This document shows, in pieces, positions 1 through 8,314 of a stretch of DNA of 38,095 nucleotides. A program made the translations under genes and the position numbers. Position 1 is the stretch's first letter. Each line of letters opens with the position of its first letter. The notes under the pieces are model-generated. The model was given only the letters and a program-made list of their open reading frames with translations. It was not told the origin of the DNA and did no database searches. Source of the stretch: Bacteroides sp. (lineage in GTDB: Bacteria > Bacteroidota > Bacteroidia > Bacteroidales > Bacteroidaceae); the NCBI GenBank assembly GCA_015060735.1, contig SUXX01000022.1, positions 1 through 38,095 of the forward strand, given 5' to 3'.

Positions 1-1163
1 TTCACCTGAATACGTTCCCACTGCCACCGCTTCTGCCGTTCGCAGTTGTTCAGCTTGATTTCCTGCATTCCCGTAATCAGTTGTATCAGGCTGCTCTGCT
101 CGCTCGAAGCTTGGGCAAAGCGGCGGATGTCCAACTCCCGACGATACTTCATGAACACCAGCACCCAGGCGATGTACAGCGTGTTCCCGAAGAGGAAGAG
201 CAACAGGATACTGCCGTTGTAATACCCCAGTATCGCGGCGAACACAAAGAAGTTCACCAGCGAGAATAGCGTGCTCACCGACGAACCCGTCAGGAACGAC
301 TCGATGCGGTGATGGTCTCCGATGCGTTGCAGGATGTCACCCACCATCTTCGTATCGAAGAACCGCAGGGGTAGTTTCATCAACTTGATGAGGAAGTCCG
401 AAATCAGCGAAATGTTGATGCGTGTGTTCACATGTAGCAATATCCAGCTTCGGATAAACTCCACCGACAGTTGCGATACCGATACCACCAGCTGTGCCAC
501 CAGGATTAAGGTAATGAAAGAAAGATTCCCGTCACGGATGCCCACATCCACCAACGCTTGGGTGAGGAAGGGGAATACCAGTTGCAGCAACGTACCCACC
601 ACCATCCCCAATACCAACTGCACCAGTTCCCGGCGGTAGGGCGACAGGTAGCGGAAGAAGAACCCCAATCCGTTCCGTCCTCTGTTGTTTTGCTTCGCTT
701 CATCCGTCAGCGAGTAGAACTCCGGTGTCGGTTCTAGGGCCAGTGCCGCACCCCGTTCTTCCCCGTTTTTTTTGGTAGACAACCACGCCTTCTCCATCTC
801 GGCATCTGTGTACGTCACCCGTTGCAGGGCCGGGTCGGCTATGTCGTACCGGTATCCGTCCCGCTTCTTGCGGATGTCGTAGCATACCACGAAGTGCCGT
901 TGCTTCCAGTGCAGGATGCAGGGTAGCGGCATATCCTTCCGTAGCTGTTCCAGCGACAGCCGTACCCCCATGGTCCGGAAGCCGATACTTTCCGCTGCAT
1001 CACTGATGCCCAACATCGACACCCCCTCTCGGGTGATGAACGAGCGTTCGCGAAGCGTCTGCAAGGAATATCGCTTGCCGTAGTATCGGGCAATCATCTG
1101 CAGGCACGTTGGGCCGCAGTCCATGGCATCGTGCTGATGGTAGTGGGGGAAGGTTTTAAACAT
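1..1163 (-). CDS. C39-peptidase ABC exporter of double-glycine peptides, N-terminal part (runs off left edge)
   Basis: The visible part is 387 residues. It would cut the leader from a double-glycine precursor and export the core across the inner membrane. Residues 1-130 are a peptidase C39 domain: Gln10, catalytic Cys16 in MDCGPTC, His90 in QRHFVV and Asp110 in DIADPA fit the catalytic set. From about residue 160 the ABC exporter transmembrane domain begins, with several hydrophobic helices and the segment LRFFDTKMVGDILQRIGDH, as in LanT/NHLM-type exporters. The nucleotide-binding domain lies outside the window. The start ATG lies 5 bases after the LanC-like stop, so the gene closes the visible operon. 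The gene is much richer in G+C than the radical SAM genes upstream, which hints at a separate history. The assignment is firm; the exact cargo is inferred from the two GG precursors in the operon. Confidence 0.93.
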   Translation of the reverse strand, partial: MFKTFPHYHQHDAMDCGPTCLQMIARYYGKRYSLQTLRERSFITREGVSMLGISDAAESIGFRTMGVRLSLEQLRKDMPLPCILHWKQRHFVVCYDIRKKRDGYRYDIADPALQRVTYTDAEMEKAWLSTKKNGEERGAALALEPTPEFYSLTDEAKQNNRGRNGLGFFFRYLSPYRRELVQLVLGMVVGTLLQLVFPFLTQALVDVGIRDGNLSFITLILVAQLVVSVSQLSVEFIRSWILLHVNTRINISLISDFLIKLMKLPLRFFDTKMVGDILQRIGDHHRIESFLTGSSVSTLFSLVNFFVFAAILGYYNGSILLLFLFGNTLYIAWVLVFMKYRRELDIRRFAQASSEQSSLIQLITGMQEIKLNNCERQKRWQWERIQV

Positions 1164-1168
1164 ATCAA

Positions 1169-1627
1169 TTAAGCCCAATTAGCCCAGATTATATCCAAGA
1201 TTTCCTTTTCGGAATAAATCTCCTTATCCGATACGATTCCATCGCGGTAAGCTAAATAGGATAAAATATCTTTTTCTGCTTCCTTAATGTTTGCTTCTAA
1301 ATATTCGTCTACTTCGGAAAGGATTTCCCGAAAGTCCCCTTCCAGAAACTTGTTCCGATGCAAGTAAACAATACCCCATGCAATACCGGAAAGTCCGTCT
1401 TCAATTCCCAAAGGGCGGAGAGCCATCGAGTCTAGTACCGCATCCAAGAGTTCTTCAGCATATTGTTTGTACAGCGAATCATTATACAAACGGCTGTATT
1501 CATATAGTAAAATGGACATACCCAGTTTTCCGTTCAAACCATTGTCGAACAATACTTCGGAACGTAAGGTTGCGTATCGTAGCATCTCGGGCAAGTTATC
1601 TTTATATTGGATGAAACGTGTTTGCAT
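1169..1627 (-). CDS. Short LanC-like protein (second copy, 152 aa)
   Basis: A short relative of lanthionine synthetase C toroid proteins. Two of the glycine-rich LanC repeats are visible: GLNGKLG at 30-36 and GIEDGLSGIAWGIVYL at 74-89, each followed by an amphipathic helix. It aligns with the LanC-like protein at 4732-5415 over the first about 100 residues but ends about 75 residues earlier, without the third repeat. No Cys/His zinc site of true LanC cyclases is present. The start chosen is the ATG 5 bases after the preceding glycosyltransferase stop; longer starts would overlap that gene. The likely role is a non-catalytic partner or scaffold of the peptide-modifying complex, which is inference. 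It could also be a decayed copy. Confidence 0.7.
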   Translation of the reverse strand: MQTRFIQYKDNLPEMLRYATLRSEVLFDNGLNGKLGMSILLYEYSRLYNDSLYKQYAEELLDAVLDSMALRPLGIEDGLSGIAWGIVYLHRNKFLEGDFREILSEVDEYLEANIKEAEKDILSYLAYRDGIVSDKEIYSEKEILDIIWANWA

Positions 1628-1632
1628 AATCG

Positions 1633-2340
1633 TTATTTTGAACATTGTGAAACCCATGAACCGAAAAAGTAGTGGGCACAATAGGCCTCCTTTATCTTTT
1701 CATTAAAAACTCCTCTTCCTTTGAAATGGATATATTGACGCATGTCCCGAATGGTTACAGGGGTTACATCCTCGTATGACAAGTATTGCACGTTACCCTT
1801 TTCCTGCAATTCAGGGAAAAGCTTGGAAAGCATCAACGGACCGGTGGTATAGACGACTGCCCTTCCATCCTTGGGGTATTCCAGTTTTACCACTTCTTGA
1901 ATCTCTTCCAATACTTTCAACCATCCTTTATGTTTTGGTTCAGAAGCCATAAAGGCATTGCCTATCAGCAAATCAATTCCTGGGTACACATTGTTGCTGG
2001 GTGGTTCTTCTCCAAAGCACATGGTCTTGTTTTCCAGTAGTCCGTCAATCGGACGGAAACATTCCGAATCCAAATCCGCATAAACACCACCATACAGATA
2101 GAGAATCATGTAACGGATGGTATCCCATCTCTGTACGCTGTAAGGAAAACTTTTGTAGAGTGACAGGTATTCAGGAAAATGTGTCTCTACCAGTTTATCC
2201 ATTTCTTCACCATTCCACAAGTGATATTCCCATTCCGGGTTCTTCTCTTTCCAGGTTCTTGCCAATATCTGTAAACGGGCAGGCATGGAAGGTTCTGTGC
2301 GTCCTTCCCAAACTTGATGAATGATTTTAGGTATTGCCAT
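1633..2340 (-). CDS. DXD-motif glycosyltransferase (Gly_transf_sug family)
   Basis: A 235-residue protein of the OCH1/Gly_transf_sug type, which transfers a sugar from a nucleotide-sugar donor. The N-terminal IPKIIHQVWEG is the classic opening of this family, followed by WEYHLWNGEEM, then SVQRWDTIRYMILYLYGGVYADLDSEC, with the DxD metal-binding motif (DLD). The end AHYFFGSW matches the family's C-terminal HxxxGSW-like motif. It lies between a beta-propeller lipoprotein and a LanC-like gene in the RiPP operon, so a peptide or lipid-linked acceptor within this pathway is plausible but not shown. A damaged relative lies at 9814-10339. Confidence 0.85.
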   Translation of the reverse strand: MAIPKIIHQVWEGRTEPSMPARLQILARTWKEKNPEWEYHLWNGEEMDKLVETHFPEYLSLYKSFPYSVQRWDTIRYMILYLYGGVYADLDSECFRPIDGLLENKTMCFGEEPPSNNVYPGIDLLIGNAFMASEPKHKGWLKVLEEIQEVVKLEYPKDGRAVVYTTGPLMLSKLFPELQEKGNVQYLSYEDVTPVTIRDMRQYIHFKGRGVFNEKIKEAYCAHYFFGSWVSQCSK

Positions 2341-2376
2341 AAGCTTTGTTTTTTGATAATAAAGATACGAAAAGGG

Positions 2377-3579
2377 TTATTTCTTCAGATATACCATAAC
2401 CAGCACCCCATTATCATCTTCTCGCAAGTTCTTCAAGTTTTCCGGAAGTTCTACACCTTCTTCGGCCAGCTCCATCAACTCGCTTGCTTCCCACCATTCC
2501 GCCAAAACATTCTCGGCAATGCGGGCATCCGGACAGAAAGGAAGGTCGCCCATCATATTGTTTACGAAAGCACCGCCCTCTACCTTGATACATTCCTTGG
2601 TTTGTCGGTCGTAGTACATCAACTCCGTTGGGAGGTCACGATTTTGCAGGCTCCATGTAGTATATGGCATCACAATGTAACGGTCGTTTTCAAAAAATAT
2701 CGGTCGGTAATAGTTCTCAGCCTTTTTCATCGCCTGCTCTGATTCGTCCGAGAAGAATTCCGCTTCAATACGCAAGTCTTTCGGCAATTTGTATTTACCC
2801 ATATCCAGCAAATAACGAGGCAATAAAGAGTCGCGTGTTACCGTATACAGGGTATCACAATAATAGTCGTGGTATACGGATTCACCCTTATACTGATACA
2901 AGAAGTTTTCCTTGTTATTGATGTATGTATAGTTCATGCCTCTTGGAATTTCAAAACGGTCGTATTGCGGAAAAGCCTTCAACGTATCACCTTGAGCATT
3001 GCCCAAAATGAGACGATATGGCTTTTCCCCTGTGTTATTAATTACAGCAGAAAGCGTAATACTATCCTGCATAACAATGGATGTTTCCCAAGGATTCCCA
3101 AAACCAGGAATTTTGTATTCATTTACAAAAGTTCCGTCAGTCCGGAAAGTCATTATCTTTTTTGAACTTTTTAAATAAATCAAATCCTTTTCCGAATTAC
3201 CGGCAACGCACATAAACCTTGTAAATTCACCAGGCCCTTGCCCCTTGCGGGAAATAGGAGCGATGAATTTACCGTTTTCATCAAAGGCAAAGGCTCCCAT
3301 ATTAAAGCAAGGAATCACAATGTTTCCATTTACGGAGATGATGTTGTTGGCTCTTACCTTGGTAATAAGCGAGGCGTCCGTTGTTTCCATCGGAATAAAA
3401 GTTATCTTTTCGGCAATATCGCTTAACTTCACTTTCTTTTCGTTCTTTACACCTTTTTCAAAAGGAATTATGGTATAAGGAAGGTTGTCCGAAACCGTTT
3501 CTTGTTGCTTGTTGAATGAACATGAACCAAAGAATGCACATGCCATCAATCCTAACAAAAGTTTTTGATGTGTTTTCAT
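2377..3579 (-). CDS. Six-bladed beta-propeller lipoprotein (second copy)
   Basis: A 400-residue predicted lipoprotein. The signal peptide ends in a lipobox (FFGSC, Cys20). After it comes the usual opening of the Bacteroidales 6-bladed beta-propeller family: KVKLSDIAEKITFIPMETTDASLI, then repeated blade-like segments (AFDENGKFIAPISRKGQGPGEF; MTFRTDGTFVNEYKIPG). The C-terminus ends in a hydrophobic beta strand and VYLKK, typical of the family. It would sit on the periplasmic or outer face. Such proteins recur in GG-Bacteroidales peptide clusters, but their role is unknown; peptide binding, sensing or self-protection are possible. The gene ends 36 bases before the DXD glycosyltransferase start. 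Confidence 0.82.
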   Translation of the reverse strand: MKTHQKLLLGLMACAFFGSCSFNKQQETVSDNLPYTIIPFEKGVKNEKKVKLSDIAEKITFIPMETTDASLITKVRANNIISVNGNIVIPCFNMGAFAFDENGKFIAPISRKGQGPGEFTRFMCVAGNSEKDLIYLKSSKKIMTFRTDGTFVNEYKIPGFGNPWETSIVMQDSITLSAVINNTGEKPYRLILGNAQGDTLKAFPQYDRFEIPRGMNYTYINNKENFLYQYKGESVYHDYYCDTLYTVTRDSLLPRYLLDMGKYKLPKDLRIEAEFFSDESEQAMKKAENYYRPIFFENDRYIVMPYTTWSLQNRDLPTELMYYDRQTKECIKVEGGAFVNNMMGDLPFCPDARIAENVLAEWWEASELMELAEEGVELPENLKNLREDDNGVLVMVYLKK

Positions 3580-3586
3580 AAAATAG

Positions 3587-4735
3587 TTATTGATTGATAT
3601 TATATAATTCTAGCATTTTATTCTGATAGTCAGAAAATTTAAATTCATTAGTGAACCTATTTTTACTCTTTATGGAATAGATTTCAAGTTGCTTTGGGTC
3701 GCTTAATACGGATTTAATGGTTCGGGCAAGGAGTAAAGTCTGTTTTCCCTTATTGTCCGTTTCATATAAATCAAGCAATATGCCGGTTTGTCCATTCTCT
3801 ACAACTGTTTCCAAACCATGGTTTCGGTTGCCTATGACGGGTATACCAAACATCATCATTTCAAGAGCTGTATATCCAAATTCTTCGTAACGGGAAGGTA
3901 TGATTCCCACATCCGCAATGGAATATAATTTTTTCAATCGTTCCTTTCCGACAAAACCGGTAAAAGTAATCTTGCCATAGTGTTTGATGTGAGAGAATGT
4001 AGCTTCATAATTTCCTTTCCCTACGATTAGTAAATGTATATTTTTCATTTCATCGGCAAGTAATTCAAAGGCATCAATCAAGAGTTGTGGGTTCTTGTTT
4101 GAGTCCAATCTTCCAACGTAAATTAAGATTCTTTTTTCAGGCGAGAATCCCATCTCTTGCTTCAATTTATTCTTGCTTGGAAGACTTTCGGACTTGTTCC
4201 ATGCTTCCAATGCATGGGGTACGATTACAATCTTGTTTTCTGGTATTTTGAAATCGTTGCATAAACTTGTAGTGGCATTGGGGGTGAGTGTTATAATCTT
4301 GTTGCAAACATTCCTTAAAAAAAGTGCTTCCGGAACATGATGATTGAATGTTCCGGGTTCTCTATAGTGTATCGTCAAAAGATGTTTGGCTAATGGAAAG
4401 TATTGCTTTAACCAAATTCCTAAATTGGCGACAGTCAAATAATTGTAATGGAAAAAATTCTCTTCATCCACCGAAATATAGGACAATAGAATAAATGCCA
4501 CACTTCTGCAATACTGTCTCTTATCTGCGGATTTTGGTGTCAAACAAGGAATATCGATGTAACGCACCTTGTCTACGTAGGTTATGCAAACTTTTTCTAT
4601 CTGCGAAAATAACCTTACTACGGTAACTTTAACAGAAGTCTTTTTTAGACAGTTTGTCAACTGTTCGATATAACGACCAACTCCGAATACGGCCGCATTG
4701 CTGTCCGTTTCATTGAATAGATAGATATGTTTCAT
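3587..4735 (-). CDS. GT4-type glycosyltransferase of radical SAM peptide clusters
   Basis: A 382-residue GT-B fold retaining glycosyltransferase. The N-terminal half begins MKHIYLFNETDSNAAVFGVGRYI, matching the opening of a Bacteroidales family I recall as TIGR04157, which travels with GG-Bacteroidales radical SAM systems. The C-terminal half has the Glycos_transf_1 landmarks: RILIYVGRLDSNKNPQLLIDAF, LIVGKG, and the EX7E-like donor-binding segment RYEEFGYTALEMMMFGIPVI. The chosen ATG overlaps the stop of the LanC-like gene as ATGA, a sign of coupled translation; an ATG six bases earlier is the alternative. The acceptor is not known; the modified peptide is one candidate. Confidence 0.85.
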   Translation of the reverse strand: MKHIYLFNETDSNAAVFGVGRYIEQLTNCLKKTSVKVTVVRLFSQIEKVCITYVDKVRYIDIPCLTPKSADKRQYCRSVAFILLSYISVDEENFFHYNYLTVANLGIWLKQYFPLAKHLLTIHYREPGTFNHHVPEALFLRNVCNKIITLTPNATTSLCNDFKIPENKIVIVPHALEAWNKSESLPSKNKLKQEMGFSPEKRILIYVGRLDSNKNPQLLIDAFELLADEMKNIHLLIVGKGNYEATFSHIKHYGKITFTGFVGKERLKKLYSIADVGIIPSRYEEFGYTALEMMMFGIPVIGNRNHGLETVVENGQTGILLDLYETDNKGKQTLLLARTIKSVLSDPKQLEIYSIKSKNRFTNEFKFSDYQNKMLELYNINQ

Positions 4736-5415
4736 AGGCATATCAATTTTATACCTAAACCGGACAACCCATTATAAATGCCCAACGGTTGGTTGGCAAA
4801 GTTTTTAATTGACATAGGAATGTCCCGATACCATTGTTCGGGAATAGTAATCCGTTCTTGTTTGACCTTAGGACTTTTAAATAATTGACAGAAACAATCA
4901 AACACGGTTCCTGTATATTGCTTCTGAGAAATCAGACGATACAGTCTTTCAAGGTAGCTTTTCTCAAAACACGGATGGGTGTTTTCTCTTTTACACGAAG
5001 ATATATGGGTGTTCAAATAAAACAGAACACCTTCCAATTCTGTTTGAGAATGGGGACCAATGACATAAGTTGGGTTAAAGTTCTTCATGATAACCTGATT
5101 CAAATTCTCTAACATTTCACCAGTATTTCCTTCTATGAAATCATTTTGTGCAAGGTATTCAATACACCATCCAATCCCTGCCAGTCCGTTTCCCAAAGAG
5201 ACATTCATCGATTCGTCCAAGCTTTGGAACACTTCTTCCAAAAGCAAATCGGCATAGTCACCATAGAAATCCTTGCCGGTATATCTTCCGTATATATGGA
5301 AGAAGAGTACCGGTCCCATTTTCCCATGGAATAGTCCGTTGTTTGCCATGTTCCCTGCATTGAGGAGCAGGTGATTGGCTATGTCGTGAAGTATGTTCTG
5401 TTTGTCTATCTTCAT
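4732..5415 (-). CDS. LanC-like protein (227 aa)
   Basis: A compact relative of lanthionine synthetase C. Three glycine-rich toroid repeats are visible: NGLFHGKMGPVLFF near 26-39, GLAGIGWCIEYL at 77-88 and GIYNGLSGLGIKL at the C-terminus. Full LanC cyclases are about 400 residues with one Cys-His-Cys zinc site; I see no such triad here, so lanthionine cyclase activity is doubtful. The start overlaps the pseudo-radical-SAM stop as ATGA, and its own stop overlaps the glycosyltransferase start the same way, so these three genes look translationally coupled. No LanB or LanM dehydratase is present in the window. The fold call rests on motifs; the role as a scaffold is inference. Confidence 0.75.
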   Translation of the reverse strand: MKIDKQNILHDIANHLLLNAGNMANNGLFHGKMGPVLFFHIYGRYTGKDFYGDYADLLLEEVFQSLDESMNVSLGNGLAGIGWCIEYLAQNDFIEGNTGEMLENLNQVIMKNFNPTYVIGPHSQTELEGVLFYLNTHISSCKRENTHPCFEKSYLERLYRLISQKQYTGTVFDCFCQLFKSPKVKQERITIPEQWYRDIPMSIKNFANQPLGIYNGLSGLGIKLICL

Positions 5416-6632
5416 TTTTTGATATGGCAAAGATTCTCTTGTCCCAATACTAGCTCGTAATTGGAAATGGAAGGACAAAGATAACGGTATACACAATTCC
5501 CGCAGACTTCACCATCTCTGGTTTTTAACCAGGCATGTGAGTCGTCGAGTTCTTTATAGATCATTTCCCCCAAAGTGTTAGTCTTGAAGTTTCCCAATAC
5601 CTTTTGGTTCAAATTGGTATATACGTTACCATTGGCATGTACGTACATCTTGCCGAAGAAGTTTTCATTTAAGGCTTGTCTTCTGAATATTTGTTTCTTA
5701 CTTATGGGAACTTCTGTGAGATCTTCCAGTCGCATAAATACCGCATCTTCAAAAAAGGCTCGGTTTTTACCGTTGTAGAATGGACGCATGGTTTTCTTTT
5801 CCACATCCATTTGTTCTACAAAGTCTAAATCGGATTCTTGGGTAACAATGAATTCCCATGATATTGAATAACCTTTGTACGCTTCTATGCGGTTGGATAA
5901 AGTTGCTGCATCTTCTTCCGAAAGGTCAACCGAAACATGAAGCTCTGTCTTTTCGTTCAATAATTTCAGGAAATTATGATTTAGATTCTTCCAACTCAAA
6001 TAAAGGTGCTTTTTAAAGGAATAGATTTGCAATCCCAATAGCAACTTTTCGTTTGCTTCCGACAATTCAGTCAGAACAAAGTTTAATCGGTTCACTCCAC
6101 AGGCTTCAAGTTGGATAAATAATCGGGTATAATCATCCAAAGCCAACGTTTCTTCTGTATATTCTTGCGTACAGTGAATAAACTGCTTGCAATATTGCTT
6201 GCAGTTTATGCAACGATGGGGACAAGTTCCTGAAAGGAAGAAGGTAACTTCACCAAGATTTCTCAATATCAGTTCACCCAAGGATTCTCCTCTTTCTTTC
6301 TTGATACGTGCCACATCGTTGTAAAGACGAAGTTTGGGCATAAAAATAAAAGGTTTATGCTTTTCATCAATTTGTTTGACGGAAACCACATCTCCGGAAA
6401 AAGAACGTCGGACATCCCGGACAAAAGCAACGAATCTACGGTCTTTCGCCTGTTCACGGGAAATCGGAACAATGTAACCATGATTAGGTTCGGACAGATA
6501 TTCCAACACATCAATCACATGCTTGTCATGATATCGGAAATGACTGCCGTTTATCGTATTATATACCAAGGAACTTTCGTTCCCTCTGAATATAAAGGTA
6601 TAAGGATTAAGGTATAACCAGTATGCTGTCAT
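5412..6632 (-). CDS. Pseudo-radical-SAM partner protein, GG-Bacteroidales type
   Basis: A 406-residue protein resembling the family I recall as TIGR04150 (pseudo-rSAM, GG-Bacteroidales system). The N-terminal about 130 residues (MTAYWLYLNPYTFIF...) are typical of it and unlike normal radical SAM enzymes. A cysteine cluster follows in FLSGTCPHRCINCKQYC, with Cys137, Cys141 and Cys144 in CX3CX2C spacing. The usual GGEP SAM-binding motif is not found; the matching area reads FVLTELSE. The C-terminus has a SPASM-like end, VCGNCVYRYLCPSIS. It begins 4 bases after the radical SAM maturase, and a longer start would overlap that gene. It probably works with the maturase on the precursors; whether it is itself catalytic is open. 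Confidence 0.85.
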   Translation of the reverse strand: MTAYWLYLNPYTFIFRGNESSLVYNTINGSHFRYHDKHVIDVLEYLSEPNHGYIVPISREQAKDRRFVAFVRDVRRSFSGDVVSVKQIDEKHKPFIFMPKLRLYNDVARIKKERGESLGELILRNLGEVTFFLSGTCPHRCINCKQYCKQFIHCTQEYTEETLALDDYTRLFIQLEACGVNRLNFVLTELSEANEKLLLGLQIYSFKKHLYLSWKNLNHNFLKLLNEKTELHVSVDLSEEDAATLSNRIEAYKGYSISWEFIVTQESDLDFVEQMDVEKKTMRPFYNGKNRAFFEDAVFMRLEDLTEVPISKKQIFRRQALNENFFGKMYVHANGNVYTNLNQKVLGNFKTNTLGEMIYKELDDSHAWLKTRDGEVCGNCVYRYLCPSISNYELVLGQENLCHIKK

Positions 6633-6636
6633 GTCT

Positions 6637-8034
6637 TTAATAACTGTCAAATTTATCAATGATTTTATTGTATATTTCCGGATTCTGTTCGATATATGTC
6701 AGGTTCTGTTTAAAATATGGAAATGCTTTATTTTTTGGTAAGAATCGGGTACACATTTTTCGACCTTTTACTGTTTTGATGTAATAGATACATAAACCGC
6801 AGTTTCTCCATACGGCACAATTCCGACATTGTGGTATCACATCTTGGTACATTTGGGCATAGAAATCTTTTACGCCTTCAAAATCTATTTCTACTTTTCC
6901 TGATTCAATTTTACCTAAAGGCTGGTTATGCCCTATTCGCTCACATGCCAAAATCTTGTTGTTTACGGTTAGGAATAATTTTCGTTTAAAAGGTTGGCAA
7001 GTACCGGTTGGGATGAACGATTGTTGGCTCTCATCAATAAACAAATCTGTATAACTTTGATAAGTATTTGATAAGAAAGCATCCACAAAATGGTTCAAAG
7101 TTAGAACCTGAGGATTTATCTGTAATTCTTCATCACTAGTACAGCTGTCTGTTTCTATAACATCTTGTGTTTGATTTTTAAACATCCTCACGAACTCCTC
7201 CATCTTATCTTTATCCACTCCATTTCCGTTCAACTCTGCAATTCTTGGTATTTTATCAAAATGTTCTTTGATGAAATCCACAATCGGTTGCACGGCATTT
7301 CGATTATGCAATACGGAATTGAAGTTTACATATTTGCTGAAATAATCTGGATATTTGTTTTTTAAAGCTACAATGTTAGCAAAGACTTTCTCAAATGAAG
7401 GTTTGCCGTTTTTCTTGATTCGATACGAATCATGTTCTTGGTTCCCATCCAAACTCAGCAATAATCTGAATTCCTTTTCTGCTAAAAAATCCATATATCT
7501 ATCGAGCAGATAGGCATTGGTGGTCATGTGATACACAAAACGGATATTCCCTTTCATCTTCAAACTTTCTACATAGGCAATTGTTTCTTTAATCAGAGAG
7601 AAAGCCAATAAGGGCTCGCCACCATAAAAACTGATTCCAATGTCGTTGTTGTGTGAAATGTTCAAAGGTGAATTCCAAAACTCCACCAAATAATCAATTA
7701 GAAGTTTGATGTTTTGAAATTTCTGTTGTTTCCCTTTTCGTACATCATAGTTATTGTACAATTTCCCATAACCACAATATTCGCAGGCCAAATTGCATTG
7801 GTCAGTTACTTCAAAAGTGACCATCCTTAAATTGGAAATGTTCATTTTTAGTTGCTGAACATCGTAAAATGAGGTAAAGTTCGGTTGGAATGTGGATAAT
7901 AGGCCAGATTGTTCTAGAAAAGCATTCTTTCGTTTCTCATACACACTATCTTGAACACCGGTTGGAGCATATATAATTTCACGTTGCTTCTCTGATAGAA
8001 TGTATCGGTTTGTGGTTTTTGACTCAATTAACAT
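6637..8034 (-). CDS. Radical SAM/SPASM peptide maturase, GG-Bacteroidales type
   Basis: A 465-residue radical SAM enzyme, the likely core-modifying catalyst of the cluster. The iron-sulfur motif CNLACEYC gives Cys80, Cys84 and Cys87 (CX3CX2C), and SFYGGEPLLAF supplies the SAM-binding GGEP. The C-terminal SPASM domain holds further cysteines: GTCQPF, ILACERIG and CRNCAVWRNCGLC, then KMCTRF, as expected for auxiliary clusters. The first about 70 residues, before the barrel, may bind the leader. It matches the family I recall as TIGR04148, whose partners are GG-leader precursors. The gene lies 40 bases after precursor 1, so substrate and enzyme are adjacent. The bond it makes (thioether or carbon-carbon) cannot be told from sequence. 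Confidence 0.92.
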   Translation of the reverse strand: MLIESKTTNRYILSEKQREIIYAPTGVQDSVYEKRKNAFLEQSGLLSTFQPNFTSFYDVQQLKMNISNLRMVTFEVTDQCNLACEYCGYGKLYNNYDVRKGKQQKFQNIKLLIDYLVEFWNSPLNISHNNDIGISFYGGEPLLAFSLIKETIAYVESLKMKGNIRFVYHMTTNAYLLDRYMDFLAEKEFRLLLSLDGNQEHDSYRIKKNGKPSFEKVFANIVALKNKYPDYFSKYVNFNSVLHNRNAVQPIVDFIKEHFDKIPRIAELNGNGVDKDKMEEFVRMFKNQTQDVIETDSCTSDEELQINPQVLTLNHFVDAFLSNTYQSYTDLFIDESQQSFIPTGTCQPFKRKLFLTVNNKILACERIGHNQPLGKIESGKVEIDFEGVKDFYAQMYQDVIPQCRNCAVWRNCGLCIYYIKTVKGRKMCTRFLPKNKAFPYFKQNLTYIEQNPEIYNKIIDKFDSY

Positions 8035-8074
8035 TTCGTTTTTGTATTAGAATAGGATTTAAATATCTTGTTTC

Positions 8075-8278
8075 TTAGGCAAATGCCCCTGCTCCGTATG
8101 CTCCCGAATAATCAATCTTGTCATCAACAAGTAAAGACAGCCCAGAGCCTGACGTCGTAAAAGAACTGTGGCAATAACAGATACAACAATTTTCACCACC
8201 TAACAATTTATTCATTTCACGCTTGTTTAAATCTTCGTTACTTAGGGAAGATAATTTAATTTTGTTGATTTTCTTCAT
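8075..8278 (-). CDS. RiPP precursor peptide 1, GG leader, CCxCxC core
   Basis: A 67-residue natural-product precursor of the GG-Bacteroidales family (recalled as TIGR04149). The leader of 28 residues begins MKKINKIKLSSLSNEDLNK and ends REMNKLLGG, the cleavage site for C39 peptidases. The 39-residue core opens ENCCICYCHSSFTTSGSG and ends DYSGAYGAGAFA, with four cysteines in CCxCxC order, many Ser/Thr/Gly and two Tyr near the end. It lies directly upstream of the radical SAM maturase. The leader is identical to that of precursor 2, while the cores share mainly the cysteine pattern. The likely function is an exported, modified signalling or antibacterial peptide; activity is unknown. Confidence 0.92.
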   Translation of the reverse strand: MKKINKIKLSSLSNEDLNKREMNKLLGGENCCICYCHSSFTTSGSGLSLLVDDKIDYSGAYGAGAFA

Positions 8279-8314
8279 CTTCTTCTTGTTTAGTAAATAT
8301 TAACGATTTAACAT

